Below, one piece after another: positions 49,083-60,000 of a stretch of DNA of 64,000 bases; the stretch's first letter is position 1, and each line of letters starts with the position of its first letter. The DNA is from Chiua virens. Lineage: Eukaryota; Basidiomycota; Agaricomycetes; Boletales; Boletaceae. The notes beneath the pieces are model-generated. The model saw nothing but the letters and a program-made list of their open reading frames with translations. It searched no databases and had not been told where the DNA came from. The position numbers were made by a program, and so were the translations under genes. The stretch spans positions 310,001 to 374,000 of the forward strand of contig JAHNUO010000004.1 in assembly GCA_019787685.1 (NCBI GenBank), in the 5' to 3' direction.

Positions 49083-49694
49083 TGTAGGGAATAGGTATTC
49101 CCTGTGCTCACATAGCACATTTCCACACCCCGTCGTCACCTGATCCTGATCCTGATCTGTCTGCTTGTGTGAACTCATCCGGATTGCTGTATCCACACCC
49201 ATTTTGCCTCGGACTCTTTTATTTTATTTTTGATGCTCCTTATTCATACTTAGCATTGGCTAGACCATGTCACGCAGCCCTTGCAGGGATGTTTGGGTGC
49301 CTCTTGAACTTTATACCATACGAAAACCTTCTTTTTATTATTATCCTTACTTAGGACGAGTCTGAGGGTATTCCCGAGGACTATAAATTCACTGTATTGA
49401 CAAAAATACAGTAGCTTTTGCCCATGTGCATCTGTCTCACATCGTTTTCAGTCGACGTTCGTTTTCTCTCGCTCTCCTTGTATTTTCCCAATCCAGATCG
49501 GACTGCTGTGTCCGCTTTTCTATCTGTTTTAATCTGGATTCGCCCCGGATTCATCTCGGACTACTCAAAAACCATTTCTCGTCGTTCACCAACTCAGCGT
49601 TGTCCCTGGGTCGAACGGAATCACATTCCTTCACCCTTTCTTATTCTTTCAATCCCCCTGAGTATTGCACTACAGCCAGGATATATTACCTTCA
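49083..49694 (+). mobile_element. solo LTR, family 3, copy c
   Basis: 612 bp, TGTAGGGAATAGGTATTCCC to ATTACCTTCA, flanked by TCAG on both sides (49079-49082 and 49695-49698). It lies in the gypsy pol gene right after the chromodomain (SWEP). Confidence 0.92.
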
Positions 49695-49985
49695 TCAGGC
49701 TCCCAAGAGTCATTGGAGGTGGAGTAGCCCTTCCAGTGGATCAGGAACTTGCGGTTGCGTGGGTTCCAATTGTGACGAAGGATCTGCTTGATTTCATATT
49801 CCTCTTCACCAGCTATAAGGTCCAGCAGAGGCTTTGGAAAGTTTGGTCCATAGGTTTCTGTTTCCCAATATGGGGAAAGGAGGGAAGCATGGAAGACCAG
49901 GTGGATTTTCCAGGTCTTGGGGAGGTGGAGTTGGTAGGTGAGCGGAGAGAGGACCTCCGTGATAGTAAAGGGTCCTTCACGGCGT
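49695..49985 (-). CDS. integrase C-terminus and chromodomain of the gypsy pol
   Basis: The minus strand encodes GPFTITEVLSPLTYQLHLP, FHASLLSPYW and the chromodomain YEIKQILRHNWNPRNRKF then LIHWKGYSTSNDSWEP. Chromodomains of chromovirus integrases bind histone marks and direct insertion. The segment is bounded by two solo LTRs inserted in opposite orientation. Confidence 0.88.
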
Positions 49986-50595
49986 TGAAGGTAATAAATC
50001 CCGGCTGTAGTGCAATACTCAGGGGGATTGAAAGAAATAGAAAGAGGGTGAAGGAATGTGATTCCGTTCGACCCAGGGACAACGCTGAGTTGGTGAACGA
50101 CGAGAAATGGTTTTTGAGTAGTCCGAGATGAATCCGGGGCGAATCCAGATTAAAACAGATAGAAAAGCAGACACAGCAGTCCGATCTGGATTGAGAAAAT
50201 ACGAGGAGAGCGAGAGAAAACGAACATCGACCAAAAACGATGTGAGACAGATGCACACGAGCAAAAGCTACTGTATTTTTGTCAATACAGTGAATTTATA
50301 GTCCTCGGGAATACCCTCAGACTTGTCCTAAGTAAGGATAATGATAAAAGAAGAAGGTTTTCGTATGGTATAAAGTTCAAGAGGCACCCGAATGTCCCTG
50401 CAAGGGCTGCATGACATGGTCTAGCCAATGCTAAGTACGAATAAGGAGCATCAAACATAAAATAAAAGAGTCTGAGGCAAAACGGGTGTGGATACAGCAA
50501 TCCAGATGAGTTCGCACAAGCAGACAGATCAGGATCAGGTGACGACGGGGTGTGGAAACATGCTATGTGAGCACAGGGAATACCTATTCCCTACA
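49986..50595 (-). mobile_element. solo LTR, family 3, copy d
   Basis: 610 bp, the reverse complement of copy c. The flanks are GCGT (49982-49985) and GCAT (50596-50599), a 4 bp target duplication with one CpG transition. It interrupts pol between the integrase core and the chromodomain. Confidence 0.88.
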
Positions 50596-51755
50596 GCATG
50601 ATGCAAGTTTCAGGGAAATGAGTTCCCGTTTCAAATTGCGGGCTTCCAGCCAAACCTGATCACCTTTTGAGAAGGGTTTGAACTTCCTAAAGAAGCGAGT
50701 TTTCATGGCTTGGCAGGCGAGTTCATGTGCGGCGAGGGCTTTGTCGCAGGCAAGGGACGGGGTTTGTAGCCCATCATGAGAAAGAATGGCGACTTGCCGG
50801 TGACAGAGTGGGGGTGGTGGTTGTGTGCAAATTCGGCCATAGGGAGTAAGTCAGCCCATTTCTCTGGATTGTTTTGGCAATACATGTGGAGGTATGTCTC
50901 AACTTCTTGGTTGACATGTTCTGTCTCACCATCGGATTGAGGATGGTAGGCAGTAGAGAGGGAGAGGCGGTATCCAATGAGTTGGGAGAGCTCTTTTGTG
51001 AAAGCAGAAGCGAACTGCAGACCACGGTCGGAGATGATTTTGTCATAGAGGCCAAATTGCGTGTAGACTTTGTGAAAAAAGAGGCAGGCTATGCCTGCAG
51101 AGTCAGTGGTTTTCACCATGGGGCAAAGAATTACCCCCTTTATAAGGCCATAGTCTACCATGACCATGAGAGAGTTGTAGCCCTCCACAGAGACGGGGAG
51201 ATCCATGATGAGATCAACGGACATGTTTTGGAACGGGCAGGTGCATGTGGAGGGGATCAGAGAGAGTGGGGGTGTGGTCGGGTGAGTGTTGACCTTGTGT
51301 TGCTGACATAAGGTGCAACCAGAGACATAGGAGCAGATGAAGGAAGCCAGGCCAGGCCACCAAAATTCGGCAGTGACCAGCTGGCGAGTTTTCAAGAAGC
51401 TGGGGTGTCCAGCGGTGTGGGAGTCATGGTGGCGGGCAACGATCTGTTGCTGGAGTTCCTGATTAGGAGGAATGTAGATGCAACCTTGGTAGGTCAGGAC
51501 ACCAGCATCATAATGCCAGTCAGAGAGGCAAGAATGGAATGATGGTGGAAGGCCGCCATCCATGGCGTTAAGGGTGTCCAAGACAAGTGGATCCATGGCT
51601 GAGGAGTGGGAGATCAGGTCTTGGAGATCCGTGGTGACGAGGTTGACAAAGACATTGTCCGGAAGGAGTGTGATGTCTTCGTTGTCCGAGTCCGATGTGA
51701 TATGATCGGGACGGCGGGAAAGCACGTCCAGACCATCGAGGAGTTTGCCTGGCAC
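50596..51755 (-). pseudogene. integrase of the gypsy pol
   Basis: The zinc-binding HHCC part (ARHHDSHTAGHPSFLKT ... CTLCQQHK) is followed by the catalytic DDE residues in MSVDLIMDLP, IISDRGLQFAS and DGETEHVNQEVETYL. The frame then shifts near 50750 to RFFRKFKPFSKGDQVWLEA. The frameshift and the two LTR insertions downstream disable it. Confidence 0.88.
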
Positions 51756-53669
51756 ATGGGAGAATGTGAGGTCAAAGTCAGCAAGGTCGAGAAGCCAGCG
51801 GGCTTGACAGCAGTTGAGGTTTTGGGGTTGTCAGAAGCAGGTGAGGTTTTTGTGATCTGAGAAAACAGTCACAGGGGTAGTGCTACCATGGAGGTAGTGG
51901 CACCAGGCTTTGAGGGATCTAATGACAGCAAGTAGTTCGCGGTCATAGATGTCGTAGTTCCTTTCCGCAGCATTGAAGGACTGCAAAAGGTAGGAGCAAG
52001 GTTTCCAGTTGCCGTTTGAGTTGGTCTGGAGGAGGACACCACCCGATGCAAACTTAGAAGCATTGGTGGTGATAGTGAAGGGTTGAGAGGTATCCGAAAA
52101 TTGAAGGACCAGATCAGAGGTAAAAGCCTTTTTAAGGTGTTCAAAGGCGGTGATCTGGGGGGTACCCCAAATTCAAGGCACATCTTTCTTGGTAAGATCG
52201 ACGAGGGGGCGGGCAATCATTGAGTAGTCTGGGATGAACTGGTGATAGAAGTTGGCGAAGCCCATGAACAATTGGACGTCCTTGAGCTTGGTTGGAGTAG
52301 GCCAATCGGCGATGCCAGCGACCTTGACGGGGTCCATGGCGAGTTCACCAGGGCATGCGATCATGCCAAGGTATTCCACTTCAGTGGTGGCGAAGTGGCA
52401 TTTCTCAAGCTTGAGGTGAAGGTCGAGTTCCTTCATATGAGCAAGAACACGTTTGGTGCATTCAGTGTGTGTGTGGCATCATCTTCAGAGAAGATGAGGA
52501 GATCGTCCATGTAGATGATGAGCTATCCTTCGGCAATCATGTCGCGGAAGGAGTCATTCATGAAATGTTGGAACATGGCAGGGGAGTTTGTCAGTCCAAA
52601 GAACATGACCGTAGGTTCGAAGAGGCCATGGTGCGTGATGAACGTGGCTTTCCATTGGTGTCCATCCTTGATGTGGATGTTGTTGTAGCCCTATCGGATG
52701 TCAAACTTTGTGAAAAGCTTAGCATCCTTCAGCTTATCAACAAGGTCAGAGATGAGGGGGAGGGGATAGGCATCACGAACGGTGTGTTCATTAACGTAGT
52801 GGTAGTCCTGGCAGGGGCAGAGCTTGCCATCCTTTTTCTTGACGAAGAAGAAGGGTGAGGCTTGAGGAGAGTTTGAGGGGCAGATCTTGCTGTTGGCAAG
52901 GTGTTCATTGATAAAGTCATCAGTGGCCTTGTGCTCATCAGGTGACAAGGGGTAGACCTTTCCGACCTTGGGTTGGAAGGTGTCCTTTAGGTGGATTTTG
53001 TGATTGCAGGACCTAGAAGGGGGCATCTGGTTGGAGGGTTCCTTCACAAATACAGATTCGAATTCCGAATACTCCGAAGGGAGGGTGACCTTGGCTTTGG
53101 TAGCTGCGGCCACAAGGGCAGTAGCATTGGTGAACTTCTCCAGTAGAGTGGTCCAAACAAAGCATTGACCCGTGTGCATGACGCAGTTCACGGAGTGTTG
53201 CACAGATTGGGTCGTGAAATGATGCCCAGTTTTGGTGCCAAGGTAGTCAAAGATTTTGCCATCCCAGATGGGATCGACATCAATGTGGCAGGTCAGAATG
53301 ACTGGCAGTGGGTGAGCAAGCTTGGTGGAGTGGTGGGGTTTGTCATGAGAGATAGGAGAGAAGTTGGGTTCGGGAGTGGTGATGGTGATGGTTTTGGCGA
53401 TCCAATCAATGGTAGGGTTGGTCACTTTGAGCCAGGGGAGGCCAAGGATAACATTCTCAGAACCAGTGAATGATGTGGAACTTTACACATTGGAGTACTC
53501 CGCCAAGAGCAATCCGGAGGGTGGTGGTGAACTTGATGTCACCATTCTTGTTCGAAGTGGAGTCCACGTTCCGAACCGGGATGGGTTTCGGAAGGCGCTC
53601 CTTGGGAAACTTGTTCTTCTGGATGAAGTGCCAGTTGATACAGTTTATCCCAGCTCCAGAGTCGATGAG
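51756..53669 (-). pseudogene. protease end, reverse transcriptase and RNase H of the gypsy pol
   Basis: The order is LIDSGAG protease motif at the right end, GLPWLKVTNPTIDW, then reverse transcriptase (PYPLP-like DAYPLPLISDLVDKL, YMDDLLIFSEDDA) and RNase H (FTITTNASKFASGGVL, where the usual catalytic Asp is Asn). Stops are at 52691, 52523, 52173 and 51831, three in place of conserved Trp and one of Arg, each a single G-to-A or C-to-T change. A frame change lies near 53470. Confidence 0.9.
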
Positions 53670-54401
53670 TGTTACGATTTCTTTCTTTTCCTTGTTTCAC
53701 TTGTACTACTTTGCTTTACTCGATACCTAGGTATCTTTGTATGCTCATCTGTACGTGTTTCACCTTATGTAACCAAGCATCGGCTTTACCCGCATGCTTA
53801 CTCTTTTCTTTCTCGTCATCATCCGATGGCATCGCACTTAGTCATTTCCTCTTTGTCATCGTCCGTTGCCTTCGCATCGTACGATTCCCCTTTTGGCCTT
53901 TGTTCCGTTCCGCTCTTCTTGGCCACTCCTTTTGGATATTGTGCACTCCCCTTTTTGGCCCTTCGCTCTTCTGCTCTTCTGGCCTACCCCTTTTAGTTAC
54001 TTGGTCCATGCACGATTCTCGTAGTATAAATACCTCGCAGAGATACCCATGTACTCTAGTCTTGATCTCCGCAATCTAGCTGAGTATCTCTGCCTCCACT
54101 CGGGAACTCCCCTGTGACCTCCCTCAACCCTTGACTCTCGACACCTATGGCCAACGCCTAGGTTCCACCTCGATCACAAGAGGAAGACCCTTGGTCCTTT
54201 GGGTATAGATTCCCAACAGGACGCTCTCAGCAACACCTGAGTTCTATCCTTGATTCTGCCGTCAGCACTACGCTAACAGCAGTCTACCTTGAACTCTTTC
54301 AGCGCACCATGTATCAAGTGGTGGTTGTTCGAGTTATCGCAGCCACTTGATCCTTGGCGCTTTTGCGGCTACGCTAGTTCCTACCTGGAGCTATCGTAAC
54401 A
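53670..54401 (+). mobile_element. solo LTR, family 2, inside its own element family
   Basis: 732 bp, TGTTACGATTTC ... CTATCGTAACA, in the opposite orientation to the host gypsy element and flanked by ATGAG (53665-53669 and 54402-54406). It sits immediately before the protease active-site LIDSG codons. It keeps the TATA box (AGTATAAATACC) and the predicted start sequence AGTCTTGATCT near 54056. Confidence 0.92.
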
Positions 54402-54538
54402 ATGAGAGCACGGGTGTCGACGTCTTTCGAGGTAGCAGTAGCATTCAGTCTAATTGGGATCTGCATAGATTGACATGCTAACTCAGCTACTAGCACATGG
54501 GTATGAGAATGGGAAGATACCGGCATCAAATCAGTCAT
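54402..54538 (-). pseudogene. start of gypsy pol
   Basis: The pol frame begins with ATG at 54538, seven bases after the gag stop, and encodes HVLVAELACQSMQIPIRLN up to the solo LTR. It is in the -1 frame relative to gag, so it can also be entered by frameshift at 54547-54553. Confidence 0.7.
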
Positions 54539-54543
54539 CCTCC

Positions 54544-55578
54544 TTAAAAACCCATGATGGGTTCAGGGGCATTTGAGTTGACTTTGTTGATGCTCATAGA
54601 GTTGTCATCATCGTCCTCTATCTCCTGCAGAGCAGGGACAGGTTCAGCTTTGGGTTCAGCTTTCCAGACCTTCTTGTTAGGCGCAGGAGCAGAACAAGCG
54701 GAGTCAGTCATGAAGACCAGGCAGGAGGAGGTGCGATGGCCAGGTTGGCGGCACTGGAAGCAGAGGTTTTTGTCGATGCATTGCTTTCGCTCAGCATCAG
54801 TCATCTTGTTGATGCAGATAGAGTCCACGTCCATGGTGTTGGGGTCTTGTTCCTTTTTACAGGAAGGAGCGGGAGAGTTGTGGAAAATGACAGCGGCAAC
54901 AGGCTTCTTGTTGTGATGGGCGATTTTGTCTGCACGCTCCCACTGCATCTTGAAATGGATGGCCTGGGTGTACCACTTGTCGATGGTGGTGGGTACGGTG
55001 TCCATTCCCTGGATCCTGCGCATGAGCGAAGGGGGAAGGCTGGTGGTGAAGAAGTTGATCAGAACTGAATCTGATCCAGTGAGGGTAGTGGTGGCAACCT
55101 TGTTGCAGAATGAGGAGATGTAAGAGGGGACATCCTCGTTGTGGGTTACCCAAGTGGTGGAGAGCCAGGCGATGGCATCGCCCTTAGTGTCATGGTGTTT
55201 GAAGTCCTTTCGGAACTCCATCTGCCAGTCAGTCCAACTCCCAAAGGAGTGGAGGGGAATAGCTTTGGCACGGAATGTATTGGCCCAAATCTTAGTGGAT
55301 CCTTCCATCATAAACGAAAGGGCAAAGGCGACACGCTTGTTATCCGTGTCATAGATGGGGTCATTGACGAAGAGGTATGTTGCAACGTCATTGAGCCAAG
55401 GTACAGTGCGGTCATAGGACCCATCGAAAGTGGAGGGTTTTCCGAGGCAAAGCTCAACTGCCTTGCTAGACATGTTGCTAGACGAGGTGGTGGGCGTAGG
55501 GTTCAGTGGTTTACCGAAGGGAGAACCACAGAGGGGTTCAGGTTCCGGAGTGATGGTGGTCCGGGATTGATCCTTCAT
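54544..55578 (-). CDS. gag of the gypsy element
   Basis: The 344-residue frame has a retrotransposon gag domain (VELCLGKPSTFDGSYD, WANTFRAKAIPLHSFGSW, EFRKDFKHHDTKGDAIAWL, SLMRRIQGMDTVP) and one CCHC zinc knuckle (CFQCRQPGHRTSSC), then an acidic tail. The frame is intact. It ends in TAA at 54544 directly next to a GGGTTTT heptamer. The true start may be the first or a nearby downstream ATG (55578). Confidence 0.9.
   Translation of the reverse strand: MKDQSRTTITPEPEPLCGSPFGKPLNPTPTTSSSNMSSKAVELCLGKPSTFDGSYDRTVPWLNDVATYLFVNDPIYDTDNKRVAFALSFMMEGSTKIWANTFRAKAIPLHSFGSWTDWQMEFRKDFKHHDTKGDAIAWLSTTWVTHNEDVPSYISSFCNKVATTTLTGSDSVLINFFTTSLPPSLMRRIQGMDTVPTTIDKWYTQAIHFKMQWERADKIAHHNKKPVAAVIFHNSPAPSCKKEQDPNTMDVDSICINKMTDAERKQCIDKNLCFQCRQPGHRTSSCLVFMTDSACSAPAPNKKVWKAEPKAEPVPALQEIEDDDDNSMSINKVNSNAPEPIMGF
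54547..54553 (-). promoter_or_regulatory. candidate -1 ribosomal frameshift site
   Basis: On the minus strand the gag frame reads G GGT TTT just before the TAA stop, which is a canonical X XXY YYZ slippery heptamer. Slipping back one base places the ribosome in the pol frame. Confidence 0.45.
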
Positions 55579-55869
55579 GGGGTCATAGGGGACGCAAAGG
55601 AGGCAAGACTTGGTATGTCGAGTGAGGTAGTAAGACGTTCAGCTAGTTGCTGAGTTTCATCTTCAGAGTCAGAGTGTTCGACATTGATGTTGAGGTCGTT
55701 TTCCTGGAGTTCAGAAGAAGGCGAGGTGGGTTTGGGGTTGTCGTCGGATAGATCAGACGACGGAGTATTAGACGTCCAAAGACTCCAACTAGGGTTGAGT
55801 AGCGGATGAGTGGGGAGTCATCCTGAAGAAATGGTGGGCAGCTACTGCATGGTGGCAGGCTGGGAAGCT

Positions 55870-55880
55870 AGTCTTGATCT
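55870..55880 (-). other. self-priming primer-binding site
   Basis: AGATCAAGACT on the minus strand begins two bases inside the 5' LTR. Its exact 11-base complement, AGTCTTGATCT, lies in the LTR at 56202-56212, at the predicted 5' end of the transcript. No tRNA-like primer match is visible. This is the Tf1-type arrangement. Confidence 0.75.
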
Positions 55881-55882
55881 TA

Positions 55883-56635
55883 TGTTACGATAGTCCCGGG
55901 TAGGGCCTAGCGTAGACGCAAAAGCGTTAAATACCAAGCGGCTGTGATAACTCAAACAACCACCACTTGATACGTGGCGCACTGTAGAGTTCAAGGAGGG
56001 TTACTGGTCAGCGAATTGCTACCAGTGAGACGAGTTAGAACTTAGGCGTTGCTGAGAGCGTCCTGTTGGGAATCTATACCCGAAGGACTGAAGACTGCCC
56101 CTTGTGATTGGGGTGGACCAAGATGCTGGACATTGGTTGCAGCAGTGAGGGATGGCTTAGGTTAAGCCCAAAGAGGAGCAGTGATACTAGCTAGATTGCA
56201 TAGATCAAGACTGAGGTACAGGAGTATCACTGCACGGTATTTATACTACAAAAGTTGAGCATGGACCAAGGGTTCAAAAGGGGTGGCCAGGAAGAGTGGA
56301 ACAGACAAAGGGCCAAAGGAGTCGTGCGGAGCAGAAGCACCAGACAGACGAAAGTATAAAAGGTAAAACACAGAAGCTGTCCAAGTGACAGCGGAAGTGA
56401 AAGCGATCCCTACTGGATCAGGAAGTAGAAGAAAGGAAGCGACAACAGAACAATGGGTTGGGCCAGAGTTGCATAATTGGATCAGAGACAGGAAAGGTAA
56501 ATGGGGCAAAGGATTAAGCCCTTGCTGAGTAATCCAAAGCAAGGGTAAGCCTTGCAGATTGAACATAGGAGGTACCTGTAGTACCGATCGTAGTAAAAGC
56601 AAAGTAAAAGCAAAAGAAAAAAATGAATTGTAACA
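55883..56635 (-). repeat. 5' LTR of the gypsy element (family 2)
   Basis: 753 bp with TGTTAC...GTAACA ends. It carries the promoter (TATAAATA at 56238-56245 on the minus strand). It differs from the 3' LTR mainly by retained CpG sites. Confidence 0.92.
56202..56245 (-). promoter_or_regulatory. LTR promoter and self-primer sequence
   Basis: TATAAATA (56245-56238) lies about 26 to 33 bases upstream of AGTCTTGATCT (56212-56202). The spacing fits a transcript that begins with these 11 bases, as self-priming requires. Both elements are conserved in the solo LTR at 53670-54401. Confidence 0.65.
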
Positions 56636-56830
56636 CTTTTCACGTAGTTGCATAACTAACTTTGCAATAGTGATTACACGTTCTTGCTCGAATTTCTCAG
56701 CTGCAGCTTTCTCCACTACTGCATGATCGTCATCAACCTGTTTCTCTATGTTGGTCTGCCACTTGCCCTGTGCTGCAAGGACAATAGCTCCAGGATGAGT
56801 GGTTGCATTCTTGGCCCGGGTATGTCAAGT
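56636..56830 (-). pseudogene. N-terminal part of the Plavaka-partner gene split by the gypsy element
   Basis: Coding on the minus strand gives KNATTHPGAIVLAAQGKWQ, EKQVDDDHAVVEKAAAEKF and QERVITIAKLVMQLREK, a charged coiled coil. It stops at the target duplication CTTTT and resumes at 46906. It is the first gene left of the Plavaka transposase at 57041 and faces away from it. Confidence 0.5.
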
Positions 56831-57040
56831 ATTCATTTGGAAATAAAATGTTGACAGCTGAGTAAAGCTAGTAAAATACTAATGGGTGGTGGGTGGGTGT
56901 GGGACAACAAGCGGTGAAGTTGAATTTGCCACCTTTTGTATGTGGCACACCCTGAGTGCAAACAAACAATGAGCCGACTAGCCCTCAGTCCACTTAGGTT
57001 CCTGGCCTCAGGAATGCCAACTTGAAGTTTGCCATCTTTG

Positions 57041-60000
57041 ATGCTACCTCAAAGGAATGGTCCACATGCAGCAAATCTTGCTGTGCAACTTCCATGTGAG
57101 CACTCAGGATGCAACCACTGGTTCAAAACCCTTGCCGGTTGAACTAAACACCGCCTGGCAGCCCATCCAAATATTCACCATAACCATGGTAGCCCATCAC
57201 CCTCCCCATCTCTGAGTTCTTCAACACATTCCTGTTCCTCCCTTGGATTGCCCAAAGCCGAAAATGAGGATCACCATAACCCAAACGAAGAGCTGAGGAT
57301 GGGCGGCACCTTGCGCAGAGTATCTCACCCTCACTTGAATGGTAATGTTGTTTTATTCACTGCCTAAATAGCAACAAACAAATTTAATATCTTAGGACGA
57401 CCTTGTGATGTGCACAGAAACTTCCTTGCACCCAACGCACCACCATCACCACTTCATACTGCCTTAGACACTGACTGGACCCCATATACCAGTCGTCCCC
57501 AATTCGAAACAGCCGACTTACTGTATCGACATAATGAGATAAGCACCAAGCAGATTGATGCCCTCATGGATATATGGGCAGCAACTTTAATCGAGGCAAA
57601 TCCTGACGATCCTGAATGACAGATACCGCCATTTACAAGCGCAAAACATCTGTACAAGATTATCAACAACACTCCACTGGCTGGGACGAAATGGTCGAAA
57701 TTTTGTGTCAAATACTCAGGCGATCAGGTGTTACCAAACTGGCCACCATGGATGGACCAAATGTTTGATGTTTGGTTTCGCAATCCCCTCACTTGCCTTC
57801 ACAACATGCTCACAAACCCAGACTTCAAAGATTCATTTGACTATGGCTCATTCCAGGAATACTCTGTTGAGGGTGATGAATGACGATATCAAGACTTCAT
57901 GTCTGGAGATTGGGCATGGCTCCATGCAGTAAGCTGATCATCATAGTAGGGTGGATGTTGTGGCTTATGAGTCATTACCCAGGATAAAATAGCTGAAAAT
58001 CTGAGGACACATGGATCTACATTTGTTCCTGTAATTTTGGGAAGCGACAAAACTACAGGTATCTGTTGTGACTGGCAATAACGAATATTACCCACTCTAT
58101 ATGTCAATTGGTAATGTCCACAATACTGTCCATTAGTGCGCATCAATGTGCTGTTGTCATAATCAGGTTTCTGGCCATTCCAAAAAGTCAGTTTATATGC
58201 CATACAATGAGTATTATACTGACTTTATTATCTATCTATCTAGCAATGAAAGAGCATTCATCAGACGAGGAATTTCAATTGTTCTGTTGTTAGAACTCAC
58301 TGTCAACGATCCTTCAAAGTTTAAAGCAGGCAATGAAACCCCCCGAGATTGTGCACTATGGTGATGGCCATTTCCAAAAGACAATATATGGGCTGGGTCC
58401 ATATATTGCTGATTATGAGGAGCAGGCACTGCTCGCCTGCATTGTTCATGGCTGGTGTGCATGGTAAGTGTTCAACGAGCAGAATAGACATGTGTAATGG
58501 GGACTAATTGTGCTTATTACAGCTGTACCACAACATGCGGCACACTTGACTCAGATCCAGATAGTTTAAATTGTTGCAAGCAGTTGACGGAAATGTTGTT
58601 TCAAAACGTGACTGTGAATGAAATGTAGGATGATTTCGGCATCATTGCCAGCCTTGTTGTATGCATCCTCTATCTAAACTATAGTGACACTGATCAATTT
58701 TCTTTCTTTCTAGCCATTTACAAATGACTTCTCTCATGCCAACATACATCAACTCATTGCCCCTGATTTACTTCACCAACTCATTAAGGGAGTGTTTAAA
58801 GACCATTTAGTTGATTGGGTAGAGAAATATATTCTACAATCCTCAGGATCGACACGACAAGCAGAGCACATCATGGATGACATTAACAGACAGTTGGTGT
58901 TATTATTTGGCTTTTTTGTTGCATATCACTGATCATTATTGAATAGTATTGCTGCTGTAGCACCTTTTGCTGGCCTTTGTCGCTTCCCACAGGGATGGAG
59001 ATTCAAACAATGGACTGGTGATGATTCCAAGGCACTGATGAAGGTTGGTCAGTCTTTCTCATGGATATTTTTCATTTTTTGTAATGAATTCCATAAGGTC
59101 TACATTGCAGCAATAGAAGACTATGTTCTGGATGATGTTGTGCGCACTTTTCACACATTCTTAGAAATGTGCTATCTCATCTGCCAAAATGTTATAACAG
59201 ACTCCATGCTTAGTAACATCGATGATGCCATCCAACATTTCCACCGCTACTCTGAAGTTTTCAAGACGACAGGTGTCACTTCAATGTTTTCACTTCCCCG
59301 TCAGCATGCCATCAAGCACTACCCAGAGCTAATCTGGCTCTTTGGTGCACCAAATGGACTCTGCTCATTGATAACAGAAAATAACATATTACCACAGTAA
59401 AGAAACCATATCATCGATCAAACAAGTACAAGGCACTTGGTCAAATACTCAGTTACCAATCAGTGACTCAACAAGCTTTCAGCTGCATGGACTGACTTCA
59501 GCAGTCGTGGCATGCTCAATGGAACATGCTTATTCAAATGCCCTTAGATTAATAGGTACATAATCCCATTCTCAATCATGAGCTACTTAATGGCTGATTT
59601 CTAACTGCTGAAGTTCAAATGGCTCCACCCACTGCACCTGTGGACAGTTCACACATCTCTCCTGTCAATGGCGATGGTTCAAACCCTTCTGCGAGTGTTA
59701 CAGCTGATGATGAAGACGGAGAGGCAGACCATGGTGCAATCATACTTGCAGCACATGTTGAGCTCTCACAAAATCCATGTATGTCCTTGCAAATTCATCC
59801 TCTGTGGCACAGTGGAGTCATTTTTACTCACAATTTTACAGAATATAAATGTGCTAGAACTGTGCATGCATTAGTCATAGAGCTTGCCATTCCCAACTTG
59901 GCGATCCTTCTCTGACACTTCCTATATGAGTCCCTAAACCCCAATGATCCACACAATATTATGGATGTTCCACATCTGGAACTTCCCTACTATGATGGGG

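Larger units (their letters stand above)
46907..56635 (-). mobile_element. complete Ty3/gypsy chromovirus, inactivated
   Basis: Two LTRs of 752 and 753 bp (46907-47658 and 55883-56635) in the same orientation enclose gag and pol on the minus strand, and the pentamer CTTTT flanks the whole (46902-46906 and 56636-56640). The internal order is primer-binding site, gag with a zinc knuckle, protease, reverse transcriptase, RNase H, integrase, chromodomain, and a C-terminal extension. Chromodomain plus self-priming signal place it in the fungal chromoviruses near Tf1/Maggy. It has at least four stops in reverse transcriptase/RNase H and two frame changes in pol. Three solo LTRs are inserted in it: 49083-49694, 49986-50595 and 53670-54401. 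The two LTRs differ mostly by transitions at CpG. Confidence 0.93.

Noticed and set aside
49083..50595. A DNA transposon with 610 bp inverted repeats around a chromodomain.
   Set aside because: Each arm has a separate 4 bp duplication and the middle is continuous with the host gypsy pol.
55865..55882. tRNA-primed primer-binding site.
   Set aside because: No match to the usual initiator-tRNA complement; the bases instead match the LTR's own start sequence.
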